The notes under the pieces are model-generated. The model did not search any database. It had not been told where the DNA came from and was given only the letters and a program-made list of their open reading frames with translations. DNA of 64,000 bases from Streptomyces mirabilis (GTDB taxonomy: Bacteria > Actinomycetota > Actinomycetes > Streptomycetales > Streptomycetaceae), in the NCBI RefSeq assembly GCF_039503195.1, contig NZ_JBCJKP010000001.1, positions 3,224,001 to 3,288,000 of the forward strand. Direction: 5' to 3'. Positions 42,875 to 51,184 of the stretch are shown one piece after another (within the stretch, counting starts at the first letter, position 1; the number at the start of each line of letters is the position of its first letter). Position numbers and translations under genes: made by a program.

Positions 42875-43459
42875 ATGGGGTTCCTGGACATCCTGCTCGG
42901 GCGTACCAAGGCCGTCGCGCCCGATCTCGACCAGCTCTTCGGGCTGCCGTCGGCGGCCCTGACCCTGCAGGCCGCCGCCGGGTTCACCCCGACCGGGACG
43001 GGAGCGGTGTGTTTCGCGAGCGTCGAGGGCGGAGCCTTCGCCCAGGCGCACCAGGAGGTGCAGGAACTGCTCGACGCGGATGCCGAACGCACGGGTCCGC
43101 CGGTGGAGGTCAGCCGGGACGAGTACGGGTACTCGTGGCTGGTCTCGCGGCGGGACCCGGACGATCTGCCCGCGCTGGTCAGTGATCTGCACGCGGTGAA
43201 CAGCGCACTGGAGGGCAGCGGCTTCGGACCGCAGCTGCTCTGCTCCGTGGCCGGCTTCCAGGACACCGGGCAACGACGGCTCGGACTCGTCTACCTCTAC
43301 AAGCGCGGCACCTTCTATCCCTTCGCACCGCTGGCCGGTGAGGCCCAACGGCGCGACAACGCGCTGGAACTGCAGGTCAAGGCCGCGCTCGCGGACGATC
43401 TGCGGATCGAACAGGACCTCAGCCGCTGGTTCCCGATCTGGGGCGCCCCGGGTCTGTGA
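42875..43459 (+). CDS. pspAB: PspA-associated protein PspAB
   Basis: Soluble protein of 194 residues starting MGFLDILLGRTKAVAPDLDQLFGLPSAALTLQ and containing GAVCFASVEGGAFAQAHQEVQELL, DEYGYSWLVSRRDPDDLPALVSDLHAVNSAL and FYPFAPL, the PspAB family pattern. GGAAAGGCGG precedes the ATG. In actinobacteria PspAB is associated with HtpX and PspA in membrane stress; the mechanism is unknown. Here it pairs with htpX, while pspA-pspAA sits 38 kb away in the same window. Confidence 0.87.
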   Translation: MGFLDILLGRTKAVAPDLDQLFGLPSAALTLQAAAGFTPTGTGAVCFASVEGGAFAQAHQEVQELLDADAERTGPPVEVSRDEYGYSWLVSRRDPDDLPALVSDLHAVNSALEGSGFGPQLLCSVAGFQDTGQRRLGLVYLYKRGTFYPFAPLAGEAQRRDNALELQVKAALADDLRIEQDLSRWFPIWGAPGL

Positions 43460-43501
43460 CCCGGCCGGGGCCGTCGGTACGTGGAGAGTGGAAAAGCGGG
43501 C

Positions 43502-45151
43502 GTGGGTAAATGGGGGATGCTCGCCTCCTTCGCACACGATCATGACGGTGAACGACTGAGCTGCGTCAGCGGCGGCGGTGACGACGGCCCTGGCGCCGCG
43601 GCCACCGCCGTCCTGCTGCACGGAGCGGGCCTCGGCGACAAGGAGCGACTGCTCCCGCTGCTGGAGGAGTTCGTGGCACGCGGCTGCCGGGGCCTCGCCC
43701 TCGACTTCTCCGGACACGGTGAGAGCTCGGGCGAACTCAAGGAGCTGAGCCTGCGCCGACGCTTCGAGCAAGCCGTCTCCGTCATCGACGCGTCGGTGCC
43801 GGCGGACGGTCCGCTGATCCTCGTCGGGTTCAGCATGAGTGGCCAGACGGTGGCCGATCTCGCCGGGCACTACGGGCGGCGCGTGGTGGCGCTGGGCCTG
43901 TGCGCGCCCGCTGTGTACGGCGCCGAGGCCTGGCGGGTTCCGTTCGGCGAGGGCGACGGGCGCTTCAGCGAGATCATCCGGGCGCCGGACAGCTGGCGGC
44001 AGGCCCCCGCGCTCGACGTGCTGCGCGGGTACGACGGCCGTGCGGTCCTCGCCGTACCCGGTACGGACGCCGTCATCCCGCCCGCCGTCACCGAGGCCGT
44101 CACGGACGCGCTCACCGCCCGCGCCCAGTTCACCCGGCTCGAATTCCCCGACGCCGACCACATGCTGGGGCTGTGGCTGCGCGAAAATCCCGCCGACCGG
44201 GCGCGGTTCGTCGACGCCGTACTCGTGGGACTGGGCGAGCGGGGGTGGACCGCGACCCGCGGCTGGGTGGCCAAACAGCTTCCGGCCGACAGGAGCGTAC
44301 GGGAGTCCACGGCCCTGCGCGGCGGCTGGAGCTCCCAGATGCGCCGGCTCACCCTCGACGACGGCACGGGTCTGGTGCTGCGATCGTTCGTGAAGCCCTT
44401 CTACCGCCGTCACGCGGCCGGCCTGCTGGCCCGCGAGGCATCCGTCCTCACCCTGCTCGCCCCGTACGAGGACCTACCCACGCCCGAGCTCCACGCCGTC
44501 GACGCCGCCGCCGAACACTGCGACCACCCCTCGCTGTTGATGTCCTCGCTGCCGGGCGGCGTACGGGTCGACGAGGAGGACCTGGACCGGCGCGTCGACC
44601 TGCTGGCCCGCCAACTGGCCCGTATCCACGCGGTGGTTCCGGCCGACCGCCCGCGCCCCTACCAGGCATGGACCTCGCCCGAACGCGTCCGTGCGCCCCG
44701 GGGCGCGCTGTGGGAGCGGGCCGTGGACGTGATCCGGCGCGAACCCCCGACGTACGAAGGATGTTTCCTGCACCGGGACTTCCATCCCGGCAACGTGCTC
44801 TTCACCGGCGCGGGCGACACACTGCGGATCAGCGGGGTGGTCGACTGGGTGGAGACCTCGTGGGGGCCCGCCGACCTGGACGTGGCCCACTGCTCCACGG
44901 CTCTCGCGCTGCTCCACGGGGAGGCGTACGGCCTGGGGTTCCGCGCGCGGTACGAGGCACACGGCGGACGCCGACCGGCCGACGCCGAGGAGCACTTGTA
45001 CTGGCGGCTGCTGGACGCGCTGGCCTACTCCCCCGACGCCGAGAAGCTCGCGGTGCCGTGGCGGGAACTGGGGCGCGCGGACCTGATCCCCGAACTACTG
45101 GGCGAACGGCTGACGGCGTATGTGACCGGGCTGTTCGAGCTGTACGGCTGA
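43502..45151 (+). CDS. Fusion: alpha/beta-hydrolase plus aminoglycoside-phosphotransferase-like kinase
   Basis: Protein of about 549 residues with two domains. The N-terminal part (about 1-240) is an alpha/beta-hydrolase: VLLHGAGLGDKERLLPLL, GLALDFSGHGESSG, the nucleophile motif GFSMSG (Ser111), PGTDAVIPP (acid) and DADHMLGLWL (His). The C-terminal part (about 260-549) is an APH/choline-kinase-like domain: SFVKPFYRRHAAGLLAREASVLTLLAP, ARIHAVVP, the catalytic FLHRDFHPGNVLF and the metal Asp in GVVDWVETSWGPADLDVAHCS. Both catalytic sets look intact. The start is uncertain (GTG 43481, GTG 43502 or ATG 43517). The gene may follow htpX-pspAB in one transcript. The substrate is unknown. Confidence 0.83.
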   Translation: MGKWGMLASFAHDHDGERLSCVSGGGDDGPGAAATAVLLHGAGLGDKERLLPLLEEFVARGCRGLALDFSGHGESSGELKELSLRRRFEQAVSVIDASVPADGPLILVGFSMSGQTVADLAGHYGRRVVALGLCAPAVYGAEAWRVPFGEGDGRFSEIIRAPDSWRQAPALDVLRGYDGRAVLAVPGTDAVIPPAVTEAVTDALTARAQFTRLEFPDADHMLGLWLRENPADRARFVDAVLVGLGERGWTATRGWVAKQLPADRSVRESTALRGGWSSQMRRLTLDDGTGLVLRSFVKPFYRRHAAGLLAREASVLTLLAPYEDLPTPELHAVDAAAEHCDHPSLLMSSLPGGVRVDEEDLDRRVDLLARQLARIHAVVPADRPRPYQAWTSPERVRAPRGALWERAVDVIRREPPTYEGCFLHRDFHPGNVLFTGAGDTLRISGVVDWVETSWGPADLDVAHCSTALALLHGEAYGLGFRARYEAHGGRRPADAEEHLYWRLLDALAYSPDAEKLAVPWRELGRADLIPELLGERLTAYVTGLFELYG

Positions 45152-45212
45152 GGCATCGGCGACGGCGATAACCACAAGACGGTCGCCGGAGCGGGAGGCG
45201 CGTTCGCGGGTG

Positions 45213-45659
45213 TCAGGTCCGTACGGCGCGGGCCACGTCGGCGGTGACGTCTCCGGAGAGGGTGCGGGTGCTGCGGGCGGTGGCGTCCTTGGCGGCGCCC
45301 GCCGGGACGTCCTTCAGGGTGACGACGACCGTGTCGAGGAGGTTGCCGCCCTTGTCGCGGAAGTCGACCTGGATCGCGTACGTCTTCGCCGCGGACGTCG
45401 GGTTGGTGGCGGTCGCCTTGACGGTGGCCCGGCCCGCGGAGTCGATGGTCACCCGGTCGCCGAGCTTCACCTCGTCCTTGGCGTCCAGGCCGTTCTTGAA
45501 CTCGTCGAACTTCCGCCCGGCCTCGGCGGTCGCGGAGGCGAGCGAGTCGCCGGCCTCGGACGCGAGGGAGGAGGCGGCGGAGGCCACGTCGGACGGACCG
45601 GTGCCGTTGGAACAGCCGGCCAGGCAGGCGCCGAGGGCCAGCAGGAGCACGACGGCCAC
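45213..45659 (-). CDS. FxLYD-type lipoprotein
   Basis: Small lipoprotein of about 148 residues. A hydrophobic stretch VAVVLLLALGACLAGCSNG ends in the lipobox LAGC. An Ala/Ser helix-rich segment follows, then an FxLYD-like beta domain (VTIDSAGRATVKATATNPTSAAKTYAIQVDFRDKGGNLLDTVVVTLKDVPAG). The GTG at 45659 is the first in-frame start but leaves no basic N-region; the true start may be further upstream at an unusual codon, or the 5' end may be altered. It should be anchored outside the membrane. The role is unknown. Confidence 0.7.
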   Translation of the reverse strand: MAVVLLLALGACLAGCSNGTGPSDVASAASSLASEAGDSLASATAEAGRKFDEFKNGLDAKDEVKLGDRVTIDSAGRATVKATATNPTSAAKTYAIQVDFRDKGGNLLDTVVVTLKDVPAGAAKDATARSTRTLSGDVTADVARAVRT

Positions 45660-45887
45660 GGACCCGGGCCGGCCCGTCGTACGCCGGGCGCTCGTATCCC
45701 GTGCACCCCGTGCACCCCGCCTGTCCCGCGTATCCCTTGCCCAGCGTGCCGCGCCATGTCGTCTCCCGACGTTCCGCTGCGGATTCCCGCTTCAGTCAAG
45801 GCCGTGAGCAGGGCGTACGCATGGTGGGGGCGCCGATCGGGTGAGGCGCGAGAGGATGCGGGACGGCAGCTACGAGAGGGAGGCGGC

Positions 45888-47087
45888 GTGGGCGAGGAAC
45901 GACGGCACATCGCAGTGGCGGAGCGGCGGGCCCGGCTCGCCCTGCGGCACCGGCTCGCGGGGACGGCGCGCGCGGCGAGCCCCGAGGAGGTCGCCGGGTC
46001 CCTGGTCGCACTGCACGGGACCGATCCGGCGACGGTGTACCTGGCGGTGGGCGCGCGGCTCGCGGACGCCGGGAAGACGGTGGCGGAGCTCGACCGGGCG
46101 CTGTACGAGGACCGGACGCTGGTACGGATGCACGGCATGCGGCACACCGTGTTCGTGTTCCGCACCGAGCTGGCCGCGGTGGTGCACGCCTCGACGGGGC
46201 TCGCGATCGCCGCGAAGGCCCGGGCCGGGCTGGTCAAGGACATGGTGAGCGGCAGTGGCGGGCGGCTGACCGAGGAGTGGCTCGCCGAGGTGGAGGCGTC
46301 CGCGCTCGCCGCGCTGGAGCGGCGCGGGCAGGCCACGGTGAACGAACTCGTCCAGGACGAGCCGCGGTTGAGGGAGCAGTTCACGTACGGCGCGGGACGG
46401 AGTTACGAGAGCGCGCAGACCGTGTCGTCCCGGCTGATGCGGGTGCTCGGGGTCGAGGGGCGGGTGGTGCGTGGGCGCCCGCTGGGGTCCTGGACGTCGA
46501 CCCAGTTCCGCTGGGCCGTGGCGCCGCCGCATCCCGAACTCCCGCCCTCCGAGGCCCAGCCCGAGTTGCTGCGCCGCTGGCTCGCGGTGTGCGGGCCCGC
46601 CACCGAGGCCGACCTCAAGTGGTGGACGGGGTGGAAGGTCACCGATGTGCGGCGGGCGCTGGCCGCGATCGGGGCGGTGGCCGTGTCGCTCGACGACGGA
46701 GCCACCGGATATGTGACCGCCGACGACATCGCCCCCGTCCCCGGCCCCGCCGCGCCGTGGGCCGCGCTCCTCCCCGGGCTCGATCCCACGGCCATGGGAT
46801 GGCAGGAACGGGAGTGGTACCTGTCCCCCTCCCTCCGCCCCGCGCTCTTCGACGGCAGTGGGAATGTCGGGCCGACGGTGTGGTGGGACGGACGGGTGGT
46901 CGGGGGGTGGGCGCAGCGGGCCGATGGGGCTCTGGTGTGGCGGGTGCTGGACCCTGCCGGGGTGGGGCGGGAGGCACTGGCCGCCATCGAGACGGAGGCC
47001 GCCCGCCTACGGGCCTGGCTGGGCCCGACCCGGATCACACCGCGCTTCCGGACCCCTCTGGAGAAGGAACTGACGACGGGGAGGTGA
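45888..47087 (+). CDS. Winged-helix DNA-binding domain protein (HTH_42 type)
   Basis: Protein of 399 residues of the DUF1006/HTH_42 group related to AlkX/YcaQ glycosylase-like proteins. It shows RHRLAGTARAASPEEVAGSLVALHGTDPATVYLAVGAR, RHTVFVFRTELAAVVHAS, LRRWLAVCGPATEADLKWWTGWKVTDVRRAL and the C-terminal PALFDGSGNVGPTVWWDGRVVGGWAQRADG. Relatives unhook DNA cross-links, but the glycosylase residues cannot be confirmed here. The start is GTG 45888, after GGGAGGC. The downstream 3' region is a dispersed repeat. Confidence 0.87.
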   Translation: MGEERRHIAVAERRARLALRHRLAGTARAASPEEVAGSLVALHGTDPATVYLAVGARLADAGKTVAELDRALYEDRTLVRMHGMRHTVFVFRTELAAVVHASTGLAIAAKARAGLVKDMVSGSGGRLTEEWLAEVEASALAALERRGQATVNELVQDEPRLREQFTYGAGRSYESAQTVSSRLMRVLGVEGRVVRGRPLGSWTSTQFRWAVAPPHPELPPSEAQPELLRRWLAVCGPATEADLKWWTGWKVTDVRRALAAIGAVAVSLDDGATGYVTADDIAPVPGPAAPWAALLPGLDPTAMGWQEREWYLSPSLRPALFDGSGNVGPTVWWDGRVVGGWAQRADGALVWRVLDPAGVGREALAAIETEAARLRAWLGPTRITPRFRTPLEKELTTGR

Positions 47088-47149
47088 CGGAGGGAACGGG
47101 CTCGGCCCCAGCCCCCGGGTGTGCCGTCCGGCTGCGGGCCCGGTGTGGG

Positions 47150-47420
47150 CGGACCGCGCCCCACTCTCCGCGCCCCCGTCCGCCCGAAGTTCTTTGGCTG
47201 ACGGCCGGTGGGGCCGGCCGCGCAGTTCCCCGCGCCCCTAAAAGCCCGGGGTCGTCCAGCGTTCCAGGACGAGGCCGGGGGCCGCGCACCACCCACCCCG
47301 GCCCGCGTCTCCAGCCCGTCCGGCGATTGAGGACGAGGCCGTTCAGGCCGATGGGGGTCTGGGGGCTGAGCCCCCAGGTAGGGATGGGACGGGTAGGGGC
47401 GGCGGGGGCGAGGTACGTCG
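47150..47420. repeat. Dispersed intergenic repeat (reverse orientation)
   Basis: Contains GCGCAGTTCCCCGCGCCCCT and CCGTCCGGCGATTGAGGACG, the complement of the core in other copies, plus GGGGGCTGAGCCCCC hairpin sequence and the GGGGCGGCGGGGGCGAG tail. It fills the gap between two convergent genes (47087 and 47448). Confidence 0.8.
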
Positions 47421-47447
47421 TCCCCGCCGTCCCCGCCGTCCCCGCGC

Positions 47448-47756
47448 TCAGCGCGCGTAGCGCATCAGCGCGCGCACCATGTGGCACGTGGTGTCCGACG
47501 GCGGATGAACACCGATCGCCTCCGCGGTACTGCGGATCTTCTCGTTGCGGGCCTGATTCGGAACGTACACACCGGAGTCGAGCAGAGCGATCGCGAGACG
47601 CATCGCCTTGAGCCGGCGGTTGTGCGTGACGTACCACTCGCGAGGCCGCCCCGGCGGCAACGGGCGCTTCGCCACGGGCTCGTACGGCAGGTCCATCAGG
47701 ACCGCCCTCTTGGACGTGGACTGAGTGGGCAGCGGCTTCAGTGCGGCAGCGGGCAC
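47448..47756 (-). CDS. Small conserved hypothetical protein (102 aa)
   Basis: Basic protein of about 102 residues with LMDLPYEPVAKRPLPPGRPREWYVTHNRRLKAMRLAIALLDSGVYVPNQARNEKIRSTAEAIGVHPPSDTTCHMVRALM, an actinobacterial hypothetical family as I recall it. AGGAGG directly abuts the ATG at 47762, so the better-spaced GTG at 47756 (six bases away) is preferred; an internal ATG at 47691 could also start a shorter form. The Arg/His content suggests nucleic-acid contact, but no HTH is recognised. Confidence 0.72.
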   Translation of the reverse strand: MPAAALKPLPTQSTSKRAVLMDLPYEPVAKRPLPPGRPREWYVTHNRRLKAMRLAIALLDSGVYVPNQARNEKIRSTAEAIGVHPPSDTTCHMVRALMRYAR

Positions 47757-47826
47757 AGGCATCCTCCTGTCGCGGTCAGGGCGCCATCCGGACCCCCCGG
47801 CGACACCCTCGAACACTGCCTCCAGT

Positions 47827-48233
47827 TTACTGCCCGGCACTGACATCCAGGGAGTCCGCAGAGTCCAGCAAACATCCAGGTGAGCAAGGGAATTGCCGCC
47901 GTGTCACAGCAGTTCCCCGAGAGGTGCGTGAGGCGGCGGCACATTCGAACAGACCCTCCCAGTACTGCCCCGCCTCATAGCAGTTGCCCGAGTCGGAGAC
48001 GATCGAGCAGGTGCCGGTGTCGCTGCTCCCGCTCGTGTCCGTCGCGGCGTCCCGCGCGGCCTCGGCGACCGTTTCGGTCGGGCCCGGCGTCCGCACCGTC
48101 TTGGTGACGGTAGCTCGCGGCTTCGGCGTCGCGGTGACGGTGGCGGTGGCGGTCATCGTGATCGTCGGACGCGGCCGGCAGCCGCACCCTTCGCCGCGTT
48201 CACCTCGTCCTGCGCGCCCTGGGTGCCGCTCAT
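47827..48233 (-). pseudogene. Frameshifted small secreted/Thr-Pro-rich protein gene
   Basis: A first frame starts at ATG 48233 after GGGAG, reads MSGTQGAQDEVNAAKGAAAG and stops near 48153. A second frame continues TATATVTATPKPRATVTKTV, TGTCSIVSDSGNCYEAGQYW and ends at 47827. TGTCSIVS.SGNCY.AGQ followed by C is typical of a small Cys-containing Streptomyces protein, but here the Cys after AGQY is lost and the tail is unrelated (frameshift). Together they look like one decayed gene. An alternative is that only the second frame is a short real gene. Confidence is limited. Confidence 0.4.
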
Positions 48234-48302
48234 GGCTCCCGGACCGAACAGGAGGAATGGAGTGATGATCTTGTGATGAACGGCTCGCGTACCGTGTGTG
48301 GC

Positions 48303-48665
48303 ATGGAGATCTGGATCAATCCCGCCTGTTCGAAGTGCCGCAGCGCCATCAGCCTGCTCGACGCGGAGGGTGCGCAGTACACCGTCCGCCGCTACCTGGA
48401 GGACGTCCCCACGGAGGACGAGATCCGGGACGTACTGGAGCGGCTGGGCCTCGAACCGTGGGACATCACCCGGACGCAGGAGGCCCTCGCGAAGGAGCTC
48501 GACCTGAAGTCGTGGGCTCGCGACCACAGTTCGCGCGGGCAGTGGATCAAGGCGCTGGCCGAGCACCCGAAGCTCATCCAGCGCCCGATCATCACGGCGG
48601 AGGACGGGACGGCAGTCGTGGCCCGTACGGAGGAAGCGGTGCGGGACGCCTTGACTCGCATGTGA
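48303..48665 (+). CDS. ArsC/Spx-family (arsenate reductase-like) protein
   Basis: Thioredoxin-fold protein of 120 residues: MEIWINPACSKCRSAISLLDAEGAQYTVRRYLEDVPTEDEIRDVLERLG. It has the CxxC pair (CSKC), W-x-IT-RTQEALAKELDL and IQRPIITAEDGTAVVARTEEAV, the ArsC/YffB pattern. Whether it reduces arsenate is not known; most chromosomal YffB-type members have unknown thiol-dependent roles. The start is ATG 48303; longer in-frame sequence to 48273 lacks support. It lies near glnII, with a secreted protein gene between. Confidence 0.87.
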   Translation: MEIWINPACSKCRSAISLLDAEGAQYTVRRYLEDVPTEDEIRDVLERLGLEPWDITRTQEALAKELDLKSWARDHSSRGQWIKALAEHPKLIQRPIITAEDGTAVVARTEEAVRDALTRM

Positions 48666-48688
48666 CCCAAGCCACTGCACTGACTCGT

Positions 48689-48706
48689 GTTAACCGTTGA
48701 GTAACC
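48689..48706 (+). promoter_or_regulatory. MtrA-box-like direct repeat
   Basis: TTAACC and GTAACC hexamers separated by 5 bp (GTTGA), 79 bp upstream of the secreted DPBB-like gene. This resembles the direct-repeat GTAACC-n5-GTAACC site of the cell-envelope regulator MtrA. Confidence 0.45.
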
Positions 48707-48784
48707 CTGTTCGGCATCTCGTACATAGCGGCACACGGATCGCATCCGGCCGCCGCACGAGGCGGCCGGGGACAGGAGGCGCGC

Positions 48785-49468
48785 ATGTCGCGTAGAAGGA
48801 CTCTCAGTCCCAAGAAGAAGCTCGCGCTGCTGGTCGGTGCGGCCGCCGTGGCCGGAGGTGGCGCCTTCGCCATGGCGTCCACCTCGAACGCGGCGCCGAC
48901 CGAGAACGGCCGGACCCTGTCCGCCGGGAACTCGACGGTCTGCCAGGGGCTCGCCACCGCCCTCGGCAACAACCAGAAGTTCATCGACGGCCAACGGGCC
49001 AATCCCGACGCACAGTCGGCGGCGCGGATCGCCAACCGCGAGGCGGTCATCGCACAGATCAAGGTGCAGCAGAAGGCGTCCGGTTGCGCGGTTGGGGAGT
49101 CGGCTCAGGGCTCCCAGACCACGCAGCCCGCGCAGTCCGCCCAGCCGGCGACGACCACACCCGCGCAGCAGCAGACCACCGCACCCGCGCAGGGGACGGG
49201 TGGTGGTGGCGCCGCCACAGGCCAGCAGGTCTGCAACGGTTCGACCGTCACCCTCTCGGGCGAGGCGGGCGCCCCGGCGGCTTCCAGCAACCAGTTCCCG
49301 GCCGGGACCAAGCTCAAGGTCACGAACCTGGACAACAACAAGTCCACGACCGTGCAGGTCACCTCGGTGTCGGGCAGCTGCGTACTGCTCAACAACGCGG
49401 CGTTCGAGCAGGTCCGGGAGCCGGGCAAGTTCCTGATCCGCCGGGCCCGGATCGAGAAGGTGGGGTGA
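48785..49468 (+). CDS. Secreted DPBB/RlpA-like protein
   Basis: Exported protein of 227 residues. It has an RRRTLSPKKK basic N-region and LALLVGAAAVAGGGAFAMAS hydrophobic signal. A helical region containing STVCQGLATALGNNQKFIDGQ..NREAVIAQIKVQQ follows, then a Gln/Thr/Pro linker (SAQGSQTTQPAQSAQPATTT). The C-terminal domain reads CNGSTVTLSGEAGAPAASSNQFPAGTKLKVTNLDNNKSTTVQVTSVSG, like a double-psi beta-barrel. RlpA-type members bind or cleave peptidoglycan, but the catalytic Asp cannot be verified. GGAGG lies before the ATG. Its N-terminal organisation resembles that of the DUF1996 protein at 55.6 kb. Confidence 0.78.
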   Translation: MSRRRTLSPKKKLALLVGAAAVAGGGAFAMASTSNAAPTENGRTLSAGNSTVCQGLATALGNNQKFIDGQRANPDAQSAARIANREAVIAQIKVQQKASGCAVGESAQGSQTTQPAQSAQPATTTPAQQQTTAPAQGTGGGGAATGQQVCNGSTVTLSGEAGAPAASSNQFPAGTKLKVTNLDNNKSTTVQVTSVSGSCVLLNNAAFEQVREPGKFLIRRARIEKVG

Positions 49469-49817
49469 GCGCCTGCACCTGACGACTGAGGAAGTCCGCC
49501 GATCGGACGGCGGTACCGGCCGGGCCGCGTGCGGCAGCAGCCCCGCGGCCCGGACCGCCGCCCGGTGCGGGTCGTGCGTCCTGCTGTTCGCGGCCACGAA
49601 CAGCAGGACCGGCACGTAGACCAGGACCGACACGTAGAGCGCGTTCACCGGGCGCAGAGCCCGGTGCGCGCCCGCAAACCCATCGCATACGAGCCGCCGC
49701 CACCGGGACCGGGAGGACCACGGTGGCCCGACGCGTGTGCACGCGGCCTTCGCGAGCGGGTCGGCGATGCGGACGCGCATCGCTCTCGGCGAGTGAGTCG
49801 CAGCACGGAGACACCCG
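49469..49817. other. Region without a convincing gene
   Basis: About 350 bp downstream of the DPBB-like gene. On the minus strand one frame contains NALYVSVLVYVPVLLFVAAN, a possible membrane helix, but it runs on antisense through two real genes and has no ribosome site. It may be a remnant of a small membrane-protein gene. Otherwise I see nothing until the GlnR-like site. Confidence 0.4.
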
Positions 49818-49855
49818 GTAACACGGGGTTCACATTCGAGCAATGATCGGGAAAT
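49818..49855 (+). promoter_or_regulatory. GlnR-type operator of glnII
   Basis: Four boxes at exact 6-bp spacing: GTAAC (49818), TTCAC (49829), GCAAT (49840), GAAAT (49851). They diverge more from the consensus than the glnA site but keep its geometry. A -35-like TTGACA (49862-49867) follows, with no strong -10. Confidence 0.75.
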
Positions 49856-49955
49856 CGCCTGTTGACAGGCTGCCGGGCAGTACCGCGGCGCCCCAGTGCC
49901 GCAGCGCCGCAGCACCCGCAGTGCGCCCCAAGACACACCCCGAAGGATGTGGCCC

Positions 49956-50984
49956 GTGACCTTCAAGGCTGAGTACATCTGGATCGACGGCACCGAGCCG
50001 ACGGCCAAGCTCCGTTCCAAGACGAAGATACTGGGCGACGACGCCAAGGGCGTCGAGCTGCCGATCTGGGGCTTCGACGGGTCTTCCACGAACCAGGCCG
50101 AGGGGCACGCCTCGGACCGCGTACTCAAGCCCGTCGCCACGTTCCCGGACCCGATCCGCGGCGGCGACGACGTCCTCGTGATGTGCGAGGTCCTGAACAT
50201 CGACATGACGCCGCACGAGTCCAACACCCGTGCCGCGCTGGCCGAGGTGGCGGAGAAGTTCGCCGCGCAGGAGCCGATCTTCGGCATCGAGCAGGAGTAC
50301 ACCTTCTTCGACGGGGAGCGCCCGCTCGGCTTCCCCGTCGGCGGCTTTCCGGCCCCCCAGGGCGGCTACTACTGCGGTGTCGGCGCGGACGAGATCTTCG
50401 GCCGTGACGTCGTCGAGGCGCACCTCGAGAACTGCCTCAAGGCGGGGCTCGGCATCTCCGGCATCAACGCCGAGGTCATGCCCGGCCAGTGGGAGTTCCA
50501 GGTCGGCCCGCTGGCGCCGCTGGAGGTCTCCGACCAGCTGTGGGTGGCCCGCTGGCTGCTCTACCGCACCGCCGAGGACTTCAACATCTCCGCGACCCTC
50601 GACCCCAAGCCGGTCAAGGGCGACTGGAACGGCGCCGGCGCGCACACCAACTTCTCCACCAAGGCGATGCGCGAGGGCTACGACGCGATCATCACCGCGT
50701 GCGAGTCGCTGGGCGAGGGCTCGAAGCCGCTCGACCACGTCAAGAACTACGGCGCCGGCATCGACGACCGCCTGACCGGTCTGCACGAGACCGCCCCGTG
50801 GAACGAGTACTCCTACGGCGTCTCCAACCGCGGCGCCTCGGTCCGCATCCCGTGGCAGGTCGAGAAGGACGGCAAGGGTTACATCGAGGACCGCCGCCCG
50901 AACGCCAACGTCGACCCGTACGTCGTCACGCGCCTGCTCGTCGACACCTGCTGCTCCGCCCTGGAGAAGGCCGGTCAGGTCTGA
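49956..50984 (+). CDS. glnII: Glutamine synthetase type II
   Basis: Eukaryotic-type glutamine synthetase of 342 residues, a second ammonia-assimilating enzyme characteristic of Streptomyces and some rhizobia. Signatures are ELPIWGFDGSSTNQAEGH, FGIEQEYTFFDGERPLGFP, GQWEFQVGPL and GDWNGAGAHTNFSTKAMR. Unlike GlnA it lacks the adenylylation loop, so control is expected mainly at transcription. Start GTG 49956 (VTFKAEYIWIDG) has GAAGGAT 8 bases upstream; the in-frame start at 49896 is unlikely. A GlnR-like site precedes it, and a 20-bp-stem terminator follows. Confidence 0.96.
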   Translation: MTFKAEYIWIDGTEPTAKLRSKTKILGDDAKGVELPIWGFDGSSTNQAEGHASDRVLKPVATFPDPIRGGDDVLVMCEVLNIDMTPHESNTRAALAEVAEKFAAQEPIFGIEQEYTFFDGERPLGFPVGGFPAPQGGYYCGVGADEIFGRDVVEAHLENCLKAGLGISGINAEVMPGQWEFQVGPLAPLEVSDQLWVARWLLYRTAEDFNISATLDPKPVKGDWNGAGAHTNFSTKAMREGYDAIITACESLGEGSKPLDHVKNYGAGIDDRLTGLHETAPWNEYSYGVSNRGASVRIPWQVEKDGKGYIEDRRPNANVDPYVVTRLLVDTCCSALEKAGQV

Positions 50985-50998
50985 TCCGCCCCGCACAC

Positions 50999-51043
50999 AA
51001 CGCGAGGAGGCGCCCACCGTCATGGTGGGCGCCTCCTCGCGTT
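50999..51043 (+). terminator. Hairpin terminator after glnII
   Basis: Perfect 20-bp stem around GTCAT, 14 bp after the glnII stop. One of the strongest hairpins in the window. Confidence 0.92.
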
Positions 51044-51184
51044 GCGCGACGTCGGCCTCGTACGACGCGGTCGACCTCGTCGTACGAGGTCAGCCCGTCG
51101 TACGGCGTCAAGTTCACGCCAAGGACGCGTCCGACCTGTGAGAGGAGTCTCCTGCCCGGCTCCGGCTTCTGCTTCAATGGGGGC

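Noticed and set aside
41188..43266. 692-codon minus-strand frame across htpX and pspAB
   Set aside because: Only its last 106 codons, with signal peptide and ribosome site, are a gene. The rest is antisense to well-supported genes.
48392..50302. Long minus-strand frame across ArsC-like, DPBB and glnII genes
   Set aside because: Antisense to three well-supported genes; only a short hydrophobic stretch (about 49.5-49.8 kb) looked protein-like, and it has no start signals.
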